Shown: positions 40,841-54,083, counted from the first letter of the stretch. The stretch is 64,000 bases of DNA from Pinus tabuliformis (GCA_031772625.1 CM062818.1:1282830277-1282894276); one strand, 5' to 3'. The notes: generated by a model not told the origin, from the sequence alone. Program-made: numbers and translations.

Positions 40841-42725
40841 ATGCATAGAGAAAGAGACTCTAGGGGTAGATTTATAGCTAGGGGCAGTAGTTCAATTCCT
40901 ACAACACCACCTACTCCACCAAGAACAAGGAAAGATACACCTCCATCCCAAACTCATACTCCCAGCCATAGAACACCTGAAATTCTAGAGGCAGAAATTC
41001 AATCAGAAGAATCTGCTACTACCAAGCCAGCCCTATAGGAGAAAAATTTTGAATCTCCAATAGTAGGAATAGCCTTTTTCACCTCCACAGGAAAGCCCAT
41101 TTTAGTTGAATATTTAGGAATACCTGGTGAGGAAGAAGAAGTAAAACCTCTCTCCCATATCCCGTTAATAGAAGAACCAAAGGAGGAGAAAGTAACCTTG
41201 CAGGTTGAACCTTATATTGACTCTAAGGAAACTGTAATGGCAGACGAAGGAGAAGATGGGGATTTTGTCTATTTGGAGGGGTAGACGAAGAGATAGAGGA
41301 AACAATGGAGGAGGTAGAGGAAATAATGGAGAAGGCAGAGGAAATAGGGAAATAGCTAATTCTTTTGGATTCCCTATAGTGGATGAGGAAACAAATGCCT
41401 CATGAAAAATATATCACCTTCTGTCCTCCCAAACTTCCATGGGTTAAAAAGTGAGGATCTTGAAACATTCTTATTTGAGTTTGAAGTCTTGTGCAGAACC
41501 TATGATTATCTAGAAGACTCTCTAAAACTCAAATTGTTTCCTTCAACACTAAAAGGAGCTGCTTTGAAGTGGTTCATGGGGTTAGTCACTCAGTCCATTA
41601 GAACATGGAATGACATGAAAAAACTGTTTTTGGATAGGTACTTGGATTATTGCATGCCTACCAATCATAAATATGAAGTGTTCAAACTGATGCAAAGAGA
41701 GGATGAAAACTTAGAGGATTTCATTGAGCGATTCAACTATAATTTGAAAAGAGCAAAAATGGATAATTTCAGATGAAGACACCTTGAAAGCTATTTTATT
41801 AAAGGCCATTAGAGATGAGTGGATAGATATCCTTAACATGATGGGGAAGGGAGATATCTCTCAACTCCCATTAAATGATATAGGAGAATTATGTGTTCAT
41901 CTCTCAAGAGGGAAATCCAAAACTGGGAAAGGTCCAAGAGATCCTTCTCTTGTTAGAGTAAACAAATCTGCAACTAGATCTGTAAGTAGGGCAGAAATTG
42001 GTAATATGCTTGATGAATTTAAAACTGACATTCTAGGGAGTCTTAGTGAGCAAATAGACACCCTTAAATTACAAAACAAGTAGAGAACCAAGGCTGATGC
42101 TTTAGCCATTTTTTGTCCAAAATGCAGAAAAAAACATGCTCTAAGAGAATGCCCTTTAGATGCAAAAGTTGTAGAAACTTGTATGATTTTCTCATAAAGC
42201 CATGAGACCAAGGGTTGTCCTTCAATTCTAGGTCTTAAGGCTGTCTTTCAAGAGGAAATAGTCCCAAATTCTGCAGAACCTCTTTGTTTTGTTGCTAGAA
42301 GACCTTGGCAGGGGCCACAAAATCAGGGATTTAACAATCAAATGTATCTTCAGCCCCCACCAAATTGGAATTCTTGGCAGCAACCTTGGCCTCAACCTCA
42401 ATCTCAATCTCAACCTTGGCCTCAACCTCAACCTCAATCTCAATCTCAACCGTGGGCACAAGGAGTACAAAATCCTTATGGGATATTTTCTCAATATTAT
42501 CAATATCCTCCATCATATCAGAATTATCCTCCCCCACACATTTAGAAACAAAATCAGCAGCCACAACTTCAAAATCAGAACCCTCAACTTTCATTACCGT
42601 TTCCAAAACAATCTCCACAACAAAACCAAAATCCTCGACTCTTACTGCCATTTCAGCAGAAACCAAATCAGCTATCTGCCCAACCATTACCAAACCCCAA
42701 GAATAAAAACCCTCAGAATACTTAC
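40841..42725 (+). pseudogene. Athila-like gag remains
   Basis: Starts MHRERDSRGRFIARG, then a Pro/Thr-rich stretch and an acidic part. The gag core is at about 41405-41770 (FHGLKSEDLETFLFEFEV, LKWFMGLV, LFLDRYL). Downstream is a Cys/His region and a Gln/Pro/Ser-rich tract. Broken, several breaks. Confidence 0.7.
42384..42462 (+). repeat. hexamer repeat in Athila-like gag
   Basis: Alternating CTCAAC and CTCAAT blocks code for PQPQSQSQPWPQPQPQSQSQ. The same DNA opens long artefact ORFs in other frames. Confidence 0.7.
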
Positions 42726-45700
42726 ATGGTAGAAGGACAACAATTTCCAACTTACATGATTACTTCTATAGGTCTTAATGATGTTCAACTAAGAGCTGGT
42801 AGGATATTAGAAAAGGAAAGACCTTCTGTAGTTATTCAGGAACAGGACAGTTCTGAGGAAGATTCTCTAAAGGTCAATAAAAGTTTTGAAGGAACATCTC
42901 TCCAAAACCAAAATATTGAAAAAGAAAAACAAAAAGAATCAGTGAACACAACTCCTGTTAATGAGCAACCAACATCTACTTTTACACCTCCTTTTCCTGA
43001 AAGATTACAAATTGATAGAGGAATAGAAAAGCAGATTATGTTGCCCAATTATGATTTTCTAGATGAATTGAAGAATGTCTGTATCAAAATCCCTTTGCTA
43101 CAAGCCATTAAAGAAATTCCAATTCTAGCCAAAACAATAAAGGAGCCGAGAATAAAGAAACCCAGAAGAAAAACAAAGGAAACAAAAAGAATTCACTTTG
43201 TAGGAAAAATAGCAGACATAATTATGGGAAAAATTACCATACAAAAATATGTGGATCCAGGAAGTCCAATTGTGAAAACACATATCAATGGAATTGAAAT
43301 TCCAAATACATTGATTGACTTAGGGGCAACAATAAACATCATGAGCAAACAAACTATGGAGCAGCTTAAGCTTCCTAATATTCTCTACACACCTACCTTA
43401 CTGCAACTAGTAGATAGATCAGTAATCAAACCAGATGGAGTGTTAGAAGATATTTCAGTATCTTTAGATTCTTGGGAATACCTTGTTGATTTTATGACCT
43501 TAACTCCCAAGAACAATCTAGGAGGACATCCACTCATATTAGGAAGACCTTGGCTAGCCACAACTGATGCTTTTATTAGCTGTAGATCTGGTGACATGTA
43601 TATTTCGGAAGGTAATTCAAAAATTTTTTTTACTTTATATCCTCCAGCAAAAGCAGTCACAGAAATAGATGACAAAGAATGGATTGATGAGGAAGATGAT
43701 ATTCAACCTCTCTTTACTATTTCAGATATTAGTGAAGATAGTCAAATTTCAAATACATTGGAAAATTTTGAATCATCTTCAGAATATGACCATGAGCAAT
43801 TTCAAGAAAAATCTAATGTTGAATATTTGTCATCTAGGCAGATGTCTCTCTATTCTATGGAAGAGTTTGGTAGCTCTACAATTGAAATTTTTTCAGGTAG
43901 GACATTGAACATAAAAAAAAACTTGGAGAAACTACAACAGGAAGAGCTAATCAAAACATTACAAAAACATTCTGCTGCATTTGCATGGGAATACATCGAC
44001 ATGAAAGGCATTGATCCTAAGACTTGTATCCATCACATCTACATTGAGGAAAATTGTAGACCTATCAGACAACCTTAAAGAAGGATGAATCCAAATCTTA
44101 GGGAGATTGTGAAATAAGAGCTCCAAAAATTACTGAATGTAAACTTCATTTACCCAATTTCAGATAGCCAATGGGTTTCCCCTTTTGTAATTGTGCCTAA
44201 AAAGAATGGTAAATGGAGGGTGTGCATTGATTATCGAGAACTGGATAAAGCAACCCTTAAAGATCATTTCCCTTTGCCTTTTATAGATCAAGTGTTAGAT
44301 ACATTAGAAGGCAAGAAGTATTTCTCATTCTTGGACGGTTTTAGTGGTTATAATCAAATTCAGGTAGAACTTGAAGATCAGGATAACACCACATTCACTT
44401 GTCCATGGGGAAATTATGCCTACCGAGTACTTCCTTTTGGGTTATGTAATGCACCTGCAACATTCCAAAGAGCAGTTTTAGAGATTTTTTCTGATCTAAT
44501 ACATGATTGTGTAGAGGTATATATGGATGATTTTATAGCCTATCAGAATACATTTGAAGAAGCTTTGGAAAATTTGGAAAAAGTTCTTAAAAGATGTAAA
44601 GAAACAAACCTTTCACTAAGCCATGAAAAATTTATTATGATGTTTACAGAAGGTATTGTTTTAGGACATCACATTTCAAGAGATGGGATTAAATTTGACA
44701 AATCTAAAGTTGAAGTCATCTCTAAATTATCAATTCCAAATTTCCGAAAGGATGTTAGAAGTTTTCTAGGATTTACAGGATAATATAGAAGGTTTATAGA
44801 AAATTTAACTAAAATAGCATCCCCACTCTTCAAATTGCTTACCAAGATTGTGAATTCAATTGGAACTCTGATTGCCAATTGAAATTTGAAACCTTAAAAA
44901 CAAAAATTTCTGAAGCACCCATTTTAAGAGGTGCAAATTGGAAACTCCCTTTCCATATTTCAACAGATGCTTCAGATACAGCTCTGGGAGCTGTATTGGG
45001 ACAAAAAGATTTGATTCCTTATGCCATTTACTATAGAAGTAAGAATTTGACTCCCACTGAGTTAAATTATACTGTGACTGAAAAGTAATTTTTAGCTGTT
45101 GTTCATGCAATTAACAAGTTCAGACACTATATAACAGGCTATGAAACTTTTGTTCATACAGATCACTCTGCAATTAGATATTTAATGAATAAACCTATTA
45201 CTAATGGCAAAATTACAAGATGGATTTTACTTTTGCAAGAATTCAACATTACTGTGCTAGATAGACCTGGAAAACAAAACATAGTTGCTGATTTCTTGTC
45301 CAGGATTCAGAATATCAAAGAACATTCTCCATTTGAAGATAAGTTTCCCAATGAATATATTTTTGTAGTAACTACTCAAACTCTTTGGTTTGCAGATATT
45401 GCTAACTATTTGGTCATAGGAAAGTTACCTTCACATTTGTTTCCTAGAGAAAAAAGAAAGATTATTCATGAAAGTGCAAGATATTCATGGATCACTAACG
45501 AATTGTATAAAACAGGCCCAAATCTTATGATTAGAAGGTGTGTCAGGGAAGATGAAATGCCCAAGATTCTTAAGGCATGTCATGATGAGTTGTGTGGTGG
45601 ACACTTTACTGACAAAATGATAGCCTATAAAATTCTTTCTTTAGGATATTATTAGCCATGCATCTTCAAAGATTCTAAAGAATATGTCAGGCGATGTGAT

Positions 45701-46717
45701 AGCTGCCAAAGGGTAGGGAAACCTGCTCCCTCAAATGAAATGCCATTACAAATTCAGGTACTCATCGAACCTTTTGAAAAGTGGGCCTTAGATTTTATTG
45801 GACCAATTAATCCTCCATATAAGCAGAAGAAGTATATATTAGTATGCACTTATTATGTCACTAAATGGGTAGAAGCCAAAGCATTACCTTTTGCTAATGA
45901 AAAATCTGTAGTTAATTTTATTTTTGAGTACATCTTCACTCGTTTTGGTGTTCCAAGAGAAATTGTGATAGATCAAGGATCTCAATTTACATCTAACATG
46001 GTGGAAGGGCTTGTGGAAGAATACAAGATCAAACATAGGAAATCTACTCCCTATCATCCATAAGCAAATGGTCAAGTGGAATCTACAAATAAAGTGATTG
46101 AAAGGATTCTCACCAAGACTGTGCATCTACATAGAAGAGATTGGGCAGAAAGGCTTCCTGAAGCCTTATGGGCCTACAGAACTACATGGAGGAACACAAC
46201 GGGACATACACCTTATGAACTTGTTTATGCGAAACAAGTCTTGTTCCCTATATAGTTCCAAATCAGAACTTTCAAGATGGAAGTGCAACTGGGACTAGAT
46301 TTATCAGAGGCACAAAAGCATAGGCTTGAGTAATTAAATGAACTTGATGAAATCAGGCAAGAGGCAGTTCAAAGGACTAGTATAGTACAACAACAGAGGG
46401 CTAAATTGCATGACAAATATATCAAGGACAAGAGGTTTCAAGTGGGAGATTGGGTGCTATTGTTTGATTCAAAGTTTAAAGATTTTCAAGGGAAGTTTCA
46501 AACTCATTGGCTTGGGCCATATGAGATTGAAAAAGTCTTTAGTAATGGAGCAGTGAGGATAAGAACAATAGATGAAATTAAAACTCCTCTTCTTGTGAAT
46601 GGTCATAGATTAAAGATATATCAGAAACCAATTTCAAAAGAGGAGTTCATTAAGAATTTCCAAGACAATTCTGAAATGAAGTTAGTGAAGAAGAATCCTT
46701 CTTCTTCACTAACTTAG
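42726..46717 (+). pseudogene. Athila-like protease-pol remains
   Basis: Protease about 43270-43640 (TLIDLGATINIMSKQTMEQL). RT about 44060-44790 (CIDYRELDKATLKDHFPLPF, LPFGLCNAPATFQRAV, YMDDFIAY). RNase H about 44930-45300 (STDASDTALGAVLGQKD). Integrase about 45560-46480 (KWALDFIGPINPPY, YVTKWVEAKALPFANE). A C-terminal integrase tail at about 46400-46700 (DKRFQVGDWVLLFDSKFK). Broken, several breaks. Confidence 0.75.
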
Positions 46718-47801
46718 TCTTTATTTTTCCTCAAAAAAAAATAAAATTGTATAAGGTTGAAAACCAATCATTGATTGGCATACTTATATAAAAAATACAG
46801 GGTGAAAATTAGAAGTTTCTGACACTCTATATTTTCCATTTTCTTTCTGTAATAAGTAGTGAAAAAAAGCTATGGTCACTCTGCAGTTTAGATTCTGCAA
46901 AATTCATCATCTCATCTCACCTCACTCCGTTTTATTTTTGCAAGTTTCACTTCATCCCATTGTCATATTTCATAAATAAATTTTTCAATTTTTCCTTTTA
47001 CAATTTTCATTCCATCTTCATTTCAGTTATCATCTTGTCTTACATCTCATTTCATTTCACTTACATAGCCATTTCCATTTCATTCATGATCCATAAGCCA
47101 TATTTCACTTTCTGTTTCACGTTCTGCAGCTGATTCTGTTCTGCAACTAATCTGATTCTACAACTACAAATTTTTTATCAGTTCAGGCACAAGTGTACAG
47201 TTCATAATAAAATCATGTATGCAGGGAATTGAAGAAAAATCAATTTTTGAAGACCAACCATGTTCAAGGTACCTGTGGATCAACATAAAAAAATAAATAA
47301 ATTAACAAGCGAAAGGTAAAGGTTCCAAAGGTAAATGCAAAAATTTATTTCAAAAAGCAATTTGAAAACATAAGTTTGTATGGTATGTATAATCACATGT
47401 CTCCTTAATCAACCATCATTTGATTTGATCGCCACTATGTCTCTGCCATATCTTCCATCTTTAATGACAAATGGTCTCAATGATTCTTTCATAACAAATC
47501 TCCGCTTCAAACTCCATAACATGTACTCAAACGGTCCTCCACACTTACACCTATTAATGGTCAAGATAACGATGTGACCTACCTATCTACGACTCTCTAA
47601 ACCCTTACTGTCTATTTATTACATGCAAACTCTTAAGTTTTTCTCTCATATTCATGCAACCATTTCATATACACACAGTCTTTCCATTCTCATATATACG
47701 TAGTCATTTCATTTCCATACACACAGTCATTCCATTTCTTAAATAGCACTCGTTTTATAGACAGTAAGAGTAATTTTGAAGGGTAACTGAAAACAGGGGA
47801 T
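46718..47801 (+). other. spacer between pol and the extra ORF of the Athila-like element
   Basis: About 1.1 kb, AT-rich and non-coding, with many TTTCATTTC-like strings. Nothing else is recognisable. Confidence 0.55.
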
Positions 47802-48752
47802 ATGGGGCTTATTGTCAGTACAGAGCCCGTAGGGGTAAATTATATGGAGGGGTATCCACAGCTGAAAGGGATGCTACAGAAGGCTGGATGGTTAAATTTT
47901 ATTGAGAAATTTGATGGCTACCACAAGGAAATTACCAAGTCTTTTGCAAGGTCATTTGATGGCACAGAAGTGGAGATAGGAGATATCAAATTTGCAGTCA
48001 TAGAATCCTTCATAGCAGAAGCAACAGAGTTGCTGAGACAAGGAGAAAGATGGTTTAAAAACAAGGAATTTCATGGTGAATCTTGGAAAGCGATCCTTAG
48101 AAACCCAGGTATGGATGTTACAAAATTTAGGAAGGGAATTCCTATTTCAGCACTCAAGAACAAATGGAGTAATATGCTGTTAATATTGCAAAAATTCATT
48201 ACATGTGAAGGAAGATTTGGGTTTATGTATGTTTACCATATACGCTTATTAATGAATTTTTTAGAAAATGGAACCATCAACCTTCCCTTCTTCCTCCTAA
48301 ACAGTTTGAGAAGGATGGCTACAAATGTCCAAAAGAAAATTGAATTAGAAACAACTATGTATCATCATGGATTAGTGAAAATACTAGTTGAATTCCATTT
48401 GAAAAGTGTAGGGGATACATGGTAAGATTTCTTGGTAAGAAATTTTTTCCAGGATGCTCCAGAGTCACCTGAGGAGAGTCATGTTAAGAAAAGTAGGAGA
48501 AGGAAGATCAGCATTAATATTCAAACCTCATCACAAAAGAATGATGTAGAGACAACTTCTAAACCAGAGGTTAGGAAGCAGACTAAACATAAAGAAAAAA
48601 TGAAAGAGAGAACTGAAGAAAACATGCGGTCTTCTCATATTAAAACAGGGACACAAAATGCCCAGAAATTACAGAGTCTAGAACTTCGATTTCACAATAA
48701 AACTATTATTATTACTACTAACTTCTTCGATCCTTTACACAGGTATTTATAA
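47802..48752 (+). pseudogene. extra ORF downstream of pol in the Athila-like element
   Basis: A 207-residue reading frame followed by a lysine-rich stretch. It resembles the globular part of the LTR-resident ORF of the Tat-like element: FITCEGRFGFMYVYHIRLLM here against YFTCESRFSQVYSYHIRLLM there, plus HHGLVKILVEFHL against HYGLIQLIVLHQL and GERWFKNK against GEVWPKRR. In Athila elements an ORF in this place is often called envelope-like, but I see no signal peptide or membrane anchor. Broken, about one or two breaks. Function unknown. Confidence 0.6.
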
Positions 48753-49397
48753 GAAAAATCATATGACTGTTTGTGGAGAAAAGCATGCTACAACCAAACA
48801 AGTAGAAGACAGATATACGGAATTTATTCCTCGGCTGCTGGAGACATAAATCCAAGACATGGTGGATGTTGGATTCGTTTGTACAGGTGGCTGTTGGAGT
48901 TCGTAGGTAGATGTAGTTGCTCTGGATAACGCTTCCCATCACTGTGAAACATATTAATTAACCACGAAACAGAGTCCTGTTACCTTCGGTCTCTTTGTGT
49001 TTGACTTATCCATTGACCGTAGTCTTATGCCATCTTCTTTGTCGAATTGGGCTAAATGAATAGGACAGGGTCCATGTCAAGATGATTTCCAAGCTACCCA
49101 TGTGGCTAGTTTCTCCTTTTGACACCTAGAATCTGTTAGAGCATGAAGGTAGCTACAGAACAACAGATTAGCTGCAGAACAACAGATTAGCTGCAGAATA
49201 GGCTGCGTTCCATAGCTAATAACAAAAATTTATTCAAATAGAAAAACATGGAAGATTAACATGTAAATCACTAAATGTCCTCCTTAAGACACTATATAAC
49301 GATCATTAGTGATGAGAATGCATCTTTCTTACGGAAAAACAAAGAAAAGGAATGAGAAGAGTTGCTAGGGAAAGAGTAATTTTGAGGCTCAACAAAA
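48753..49397 (+). other. right end of the Athila-like insertion, unresolved
   Basis: Non-coding. A short direct repeat (acagaacaacagattagctgcag, about 49154-49198) and a TATA-like actatataac (about 49291-49300) are seen. TGTTAGAGC at about 49134 could start an unrelated short LTR, but I found no partner for it. Confidence 0.4.
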
Positions 49398-49399
49398 TG

Positions 49400-52300
49400 G
49401 AAGATAAGATGAATGGTTTGAAGAATGACATTAATGAAGCAAAATAAAACATTGAATATTTGAAGAAAGATATGGAAGGTTTGAAGGGAGGTTTGGCAAA
49501 GTTACTACAAGAAATGCTTCCTAATGGCGAAAAGGTAGTAGAGGAAACTCATGATGAGAACAAAAGAAATGTTAATCATGATTTCATAGACTCTAATGTT
49601 GGATTTAAGATCCACCATATTCCAAAGATTGATATGAGGAAGTTTGATGGCAAGGATCCCGTAACATGGATACTACAAATAGAGCAATATTTTGATCTCC
49701 ATAATGTTCAAAACACAAAAAAAGTACGGATTGCAACTTTATATTTAGAACCCAATTAGTTTGTATGGTATTGTTGGCTTTTCTTTCATAAGAAAATTGT
49801 CACTTGGTCAATTTTTATGGAGGAAATGATAGCACGTTATGAGGATACAAATAACAACACCTTCTTTAGCCAATTGATAAATCTCAAACAAAAGGGTTTA
49901 ATAGTGGAGCACATTGAGGACTTCCAAAAACTGAATATAAGGGTAAATGATATTCCAGAGCAACATAAGATTGATGTATTCATAGGGACTCTCAAGGATA
50001 ACATCCAACATGAGGTTCGCCTTTGGGAACCTAATTCATTGGAGAAGGCATTCAGGTTGGCAAGAAAAATTAAAAGCAAAATTATGGCAACAAGGAAGCC
50101 TACAACTCACAACTATAAAGATGGAAGTGTGATTTCTCCTATCCTTCCACAACCTACAAGGTTGACACCACAACAATTGGAAGAAAAAAGAGTAAAAGAG
50201 ATTTGTTACAGTTGTGATAGCAAATACACTAAAGGTCATAAGTGTGTTGAGAAGAAATTATTTTACATTGATTGTGAAGAGGAGGAATAAAAGGAACAAG
50301 AAACATCAAAAGAATAGGATATACACCAAGAACCAACCCTAGAGAAGGAAGAAATGAATCGGACCATATCTTGTAATGCATTGGCAAGAATTACCACTCC
50401 TCAAACTCTTAAGATAGAAGGACATATAAGGAAGAAAAAGGTAATAGTGTTGATTGATTTGGGTAGTACCCATAATTTTATTCATTGTAAGATATCCAAG
50501 GAAATAAATTGCTTCTTATATCCAACACCAAAGTGTCAAGTGATGGTTGCAAATGGAGGAACCATAAATTGCTCGAGAAAGTGCCATAATATCAAGCTAT
50601 CCATGGGAGAATATGTATTGAATAGTCAATGATTTCCATTCCAAGGGGTGGTGCTGATGTTGTACTAGGATTCTAATGGTTACAATATTTGGGTACGACA
50701 ACTTTTAATTTTCAAGAACTTTTCTTGAAATTTTTTTGGGAAGGAAAGGAAGTTGAACTAAGGGGTATCGTAGGGAAACCAGGAAAGATAATCAACTCTA
50801 ATGGCATGAAAAAGCTTCTAAAGAAAGAACAACGAGGTGCAATTTCACAATTATGTTCACTATAGGCTCAAACATCGAAATCATCTATTTCTCCAGACCT
50901 CCAAAAATTCTTGGACAATAATTCCAAGGTACTTGAGACTCCCAAAGGCCTCTCACCTATTCGCGATCATGATCATGATATTCATTTGATTCTAGGAAGT
51001 ATCCCTCCAAACATCAGGCCTTATAGATATCCCTATGCCTAAAAGAGTGAATTTGAACGTATGGTTGCGGAAATGCTAGAGGCTGGTATAATTGAACCTA
51101 GTCAAAGTTCTTTCTCTTCTCCAGTAGTATTGGTGCACAAGAAGGATAGATCATGGCACATGTGTCTTGATTATAGGGAGCTCAACAAGCTGACTATTAA
51201 AGATAAATTTCCCATTCCTGTCATTGATGAATTATTGGATGAATTCCATGGAGCAATTTACTTCACCAAGTTGGATCTTCGTTCGGGATATCATCAAATA
51301 AGAATGAAGATCGAAGACATTCTAAAAACAACATTTAGGACTCATGAGGGTCATTATGAATTTTTGGTCATGCCTTTTGGCCTTACCAATGCACCTTTTA
51401 CATTTCAAGGTTTGATTAATTCCATTTTCAAACCCTTCTTAGAAAATTTGTGTTAGTATTTTTTTGATTATATACTAATCTACAACAAGTCTTGGAAGGA
51501 TCATGTTCAACATGTTGATAAGGTGCTCAAGCTATCGGAGGAGAAACAATTATTTGCAAAAACCTCCAAATGTCTCTTTGGAGTAAATGAGGTGGAATAT
51601 CTGGGTCATATTGTATCTCATGAGGGTATGAAGGTAAACCCTAACAAAATTAAATCCATTAAGGAATGGAAAATACCCACATCCATAAAGCATTTGTGAG
51701 GATTTATCGGGTTGACAGGGTATTATCGCAAGTTTGTTAAGAATTATGGGAGAATAGCAACACCTCTAACAACATTACTGAAGAAAGATGCATTTTCTTG
51801 GACTCCAGAAGAAACTAAGGCCTTTGAGCATCTTAAAGAGGCAATGTGCCAAGCACCAGTCTTAGCTACACCAGACTTCACAAAAGCCTTTATTGTGGAA
51901 TGTGATGCCTCAAGAAATGGAATTGGTGCTGTTTTAATGCAAGAAAGAAGACCCGTTTCTTTTGAAAGTCGTCCAATCAAAGGAAAGTATTTACACAAAG
52001 CTATTTATGAGAAGGAAATGTTGGCAATACTACATGCACTTAAGAAATGGCGACCTTACCTAATGGGAAGGCACTTCAAGGTAAAAAAATATCATGATAA
52101 TCTTAAATACTTTTTAGAACAAAGATTGTCTTTAGAAGAGCAGGAAAAATGGGTCACAAAGATGTTTGGTTATGACTTTGAAATCATATACAAAAAAGGG
52201 AAGCAAAATGTTGTTGTAAATGCACCCTCAAGAAAGGATGAGGATGTGGAAGCATTGCTTTGTGCCATTTATATTATCCAACCAGATTGAATAACCGAAG

Positions 52301-53710
52301 CGAGGGATGAATGGAAGAATGACGAAGAAGTGTGGGCACTCATTCAAAAGTTGCAGTAAGATCCTAGTACATCTGATACATTCAGTTGGAATAATGATTC
52401 ATTATGGTACAAAGATCGCTTGTACCTTTGTAAAAATTCCCAACTCAAACAAAAGATTATTCGGGAATTGCACATCTCTCCCTTAGGAGGGCACTCAGGA
52501 TTTTAAAAACTTACCACAGGGTTAAGAAGGATTTTTTTTGGGATGGCCTTAAATATTATATTCAAAAGTTTGTCGCAGAATGTTTGGTTTGTCAACAAAA
52601 TAAGTTGAGACAATTAAGACCCTAGGTCTGTTACAACCTTTATCCATTCCAATTCAATGTTAGGAGGAGGTATCAATGGATTTTATCACAGGTTTACCCA
52701 AGTCTAGAGGAAATAGTGTCATCATGGTGGTAGTTGATAGAATTACCAAGTATGCACACTTTTGTGCATTATCTCATGCATTTAAAGCCAATATAGTTGC
52801 TACTGCATTTATGGAAAAAAATTCAAAATCTACATGGAAACCCAAAGATTATTGTAAGTGACAAAGATCCTATTTTCACTGGAAATTTTTGGACGAAATT
52901 ATTTTCTTGTTTGCGTACTCAATTAGCTCATAACTCATCTTATCATCCTCAATCGGATGGGAAAATATAGATATTGAACAAATGTTTTGAAGGATATCTT
53001 CGTTGCTTTGTATATGATAAACAAACACAATGGGTCAAGTGGTTACCTCTTGCTGAATGGTGGTATAACACTTCCTTCCATATTGTAGCAAAAATAACCT
53101 CATTTATGACACTTTATGTATATCATCCATCGTCCATCACATCACCTTTACGAGAAAATTCTAAGGTTTAAGTAGTGGAAGATCACATCGAGCATCCACA
53201 ACAAGTTCTCCAACTCTTAAAGGATAACCTCACTTTGGCGCAGAATAGAATGAAACAACAGGTAGTTCAACATCGCAACGAAAAAAGTTTTGATGTAGGC
53301 GACTGAGTATTTTTATGGCTACAATCATACAAACAAATGTCCCTCAAGCAAGTTAAGAAGGATAATAAATTATCACCAAAGTATTATGGTCCTTACAAGG
53401 TGTTGCAAAAGATTGGTATTATGACATACAAATGGAGCTTCCTACATCTTCCCAAGTGCACCTAGTTTTCCGTATTTCATGCTTAAAGAAGGTTATAGGT
53501 GACAATCTCCCAGTTCAAACAATATTGCCAGAACTTGACGAGGAAAGAAAAATCATATTGTAACCTGAAGTAGTCATCGAAACAAGAAATTGACAACTAC
53601 GAAATCAATCAATTTAGGGTATCTCATCAAGTGGAAGAACTTACTCATGGAAGATTCCACATGGGAGGATGATAATCTTATACAGAAGCATCCAGAACTA
53701 CTCAAGCATT
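49400..53710 (+). pseudogene. Reina-like gag-pol remains, plus-strand copy
   Basis: Gag core about 49590-50100 (KIDMRKFDGKDPVTWILQIE), CCHC knuckle about 50200-50250 (CYSCDSKYTKGHKC), protease about 50430-50640 (STHNFIHCKI), RT about 50950-51700 ([27 protein letters not shown]), RNase H about 51840-52270 (ECDASRNGIGAVLMQERRP), integrase about 52440-53180 (MDFITGLPKSRGN, VDRITKYAHFCALS), chromodomain near 53630-53710. Order and motifs follow Reina. Broken, with ten or more breaks. Confidence 0.75.
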
Positions 53711-53727
53711 GAGGACAACACTTTTTT

Positions 53728-53741
53728 GAAGGAGAGGGGCA
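53728..53741 (+). promoter_or_regulatory. polypurine tract of the plus-strand Reina-like copy
   Basis: GAAGGAGAGGGGCA directly before the 3' LTR. Confidence 0.75.
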
Positions 53742-54073
53742 TGTTAGGTCCCTATAACACTAGTGTATTCCCTCATTGTTATTGTTTTATCTCCCTTATT
53801 GTTATTCTTATGCCCATGTAGTCCCCATATTGTTATTGTCGTGCCCCATAAAAGCCCACTATTGTTATTGTTATTCCCTTACATTAATTGTTATGTCGGC
53901 TCCGATTATATTGTGACTCCTTAGAATCCTATATATAGAAAGGAGGTTTTTTCATTTGAATCATCCAAGAATTGTTCATTTGTGTAATGTAAAGGAGGTT
54001 TCCCCCTCGAAGAGGCTTATTTTGAAGTCGTTGATCTATCTCTTCTTCTATTTTGTGAGTTGGTCGCATAACA
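53742..54073 (+). repeat. 3' LTR of the plus-strand Reina-like copy
   Basis: 332 bp, about 90% identical to 32391-32724. Preceded by a polypurine tract. Confidence 0.85.
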
Positions 54074-54078
54074 ATGCA
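54074..54078. repeat. target site duplication ATGCA, right copy
   Basis: Right partner of 32386-32390. The next ten bases (54079-54088) are all that separates this element and the second Reina copy. Confidence 0.65.
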
Positions 54079-54083
54079 CACTG

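Larger units (their letters stand above)
39676..49397 (+). mobile_element. Athila-like Ty3/Gypsy element inserted in Reina-like gag (fossil)
   Basis: Primer site of the Asp-tRNA type, gag, protease, RT, RNase H, integrase and a further ORF downstream of pol, all plus strand. RT and protease are Athila-like (FPLPFIDQVLDTLEGKKYF, HPLILGRPWLATTDA). The left edge is where Reina gag stops. The right edge is where it resumes, and TGGAA can be read on both sides (39671-39675, 49398-49402). That gag is itself repetitive, so the match is weak. The first 1.1 kb is LTR-like by position, but I found no second copy at the right end. The right boundary and integrity are therefore uncertain. About ten breaks. 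Confidence 0.65.
32391..54073 (+). mobile_element. Reina-like Ty3/Gypsy chromovirus, plus-strand copy (fossil)
   Basis: LTRs 32391-32724 and 53742-54073 start TGTTAGGTCC and end ATAACA. Flanks are ATACA and ATGCA, a 5-bp duplication with one later change. Without its own insertions it would be about 5.8 kb. Short LTRs of about 333 bp, an initiator-Met primer site, [15 protein letters not shown] in RT and a C-terminal chromodomain fit the Reina clade. The LTRs differ by about 10%, so it is old. It contains a Copia element and an Athila-like element. Broken, with ten or more small breaks. Confidence 0.85.

Noticed and set aside
42228-42732. Overlapping ORFs with RLRLRL, NLNLNL and VEIEVE repeats on both strands
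   Set aside because: All come from the CTCAAC/CTCAAT hexamer tract in Athila-like gag. Only the PQPQSQ frame fits the gag context.
49134-49397. Short solo LTR starting TGTTAGAGC
   Set aside because: No target duplication and no second copy in the window. The proposed end does not finish in CA.
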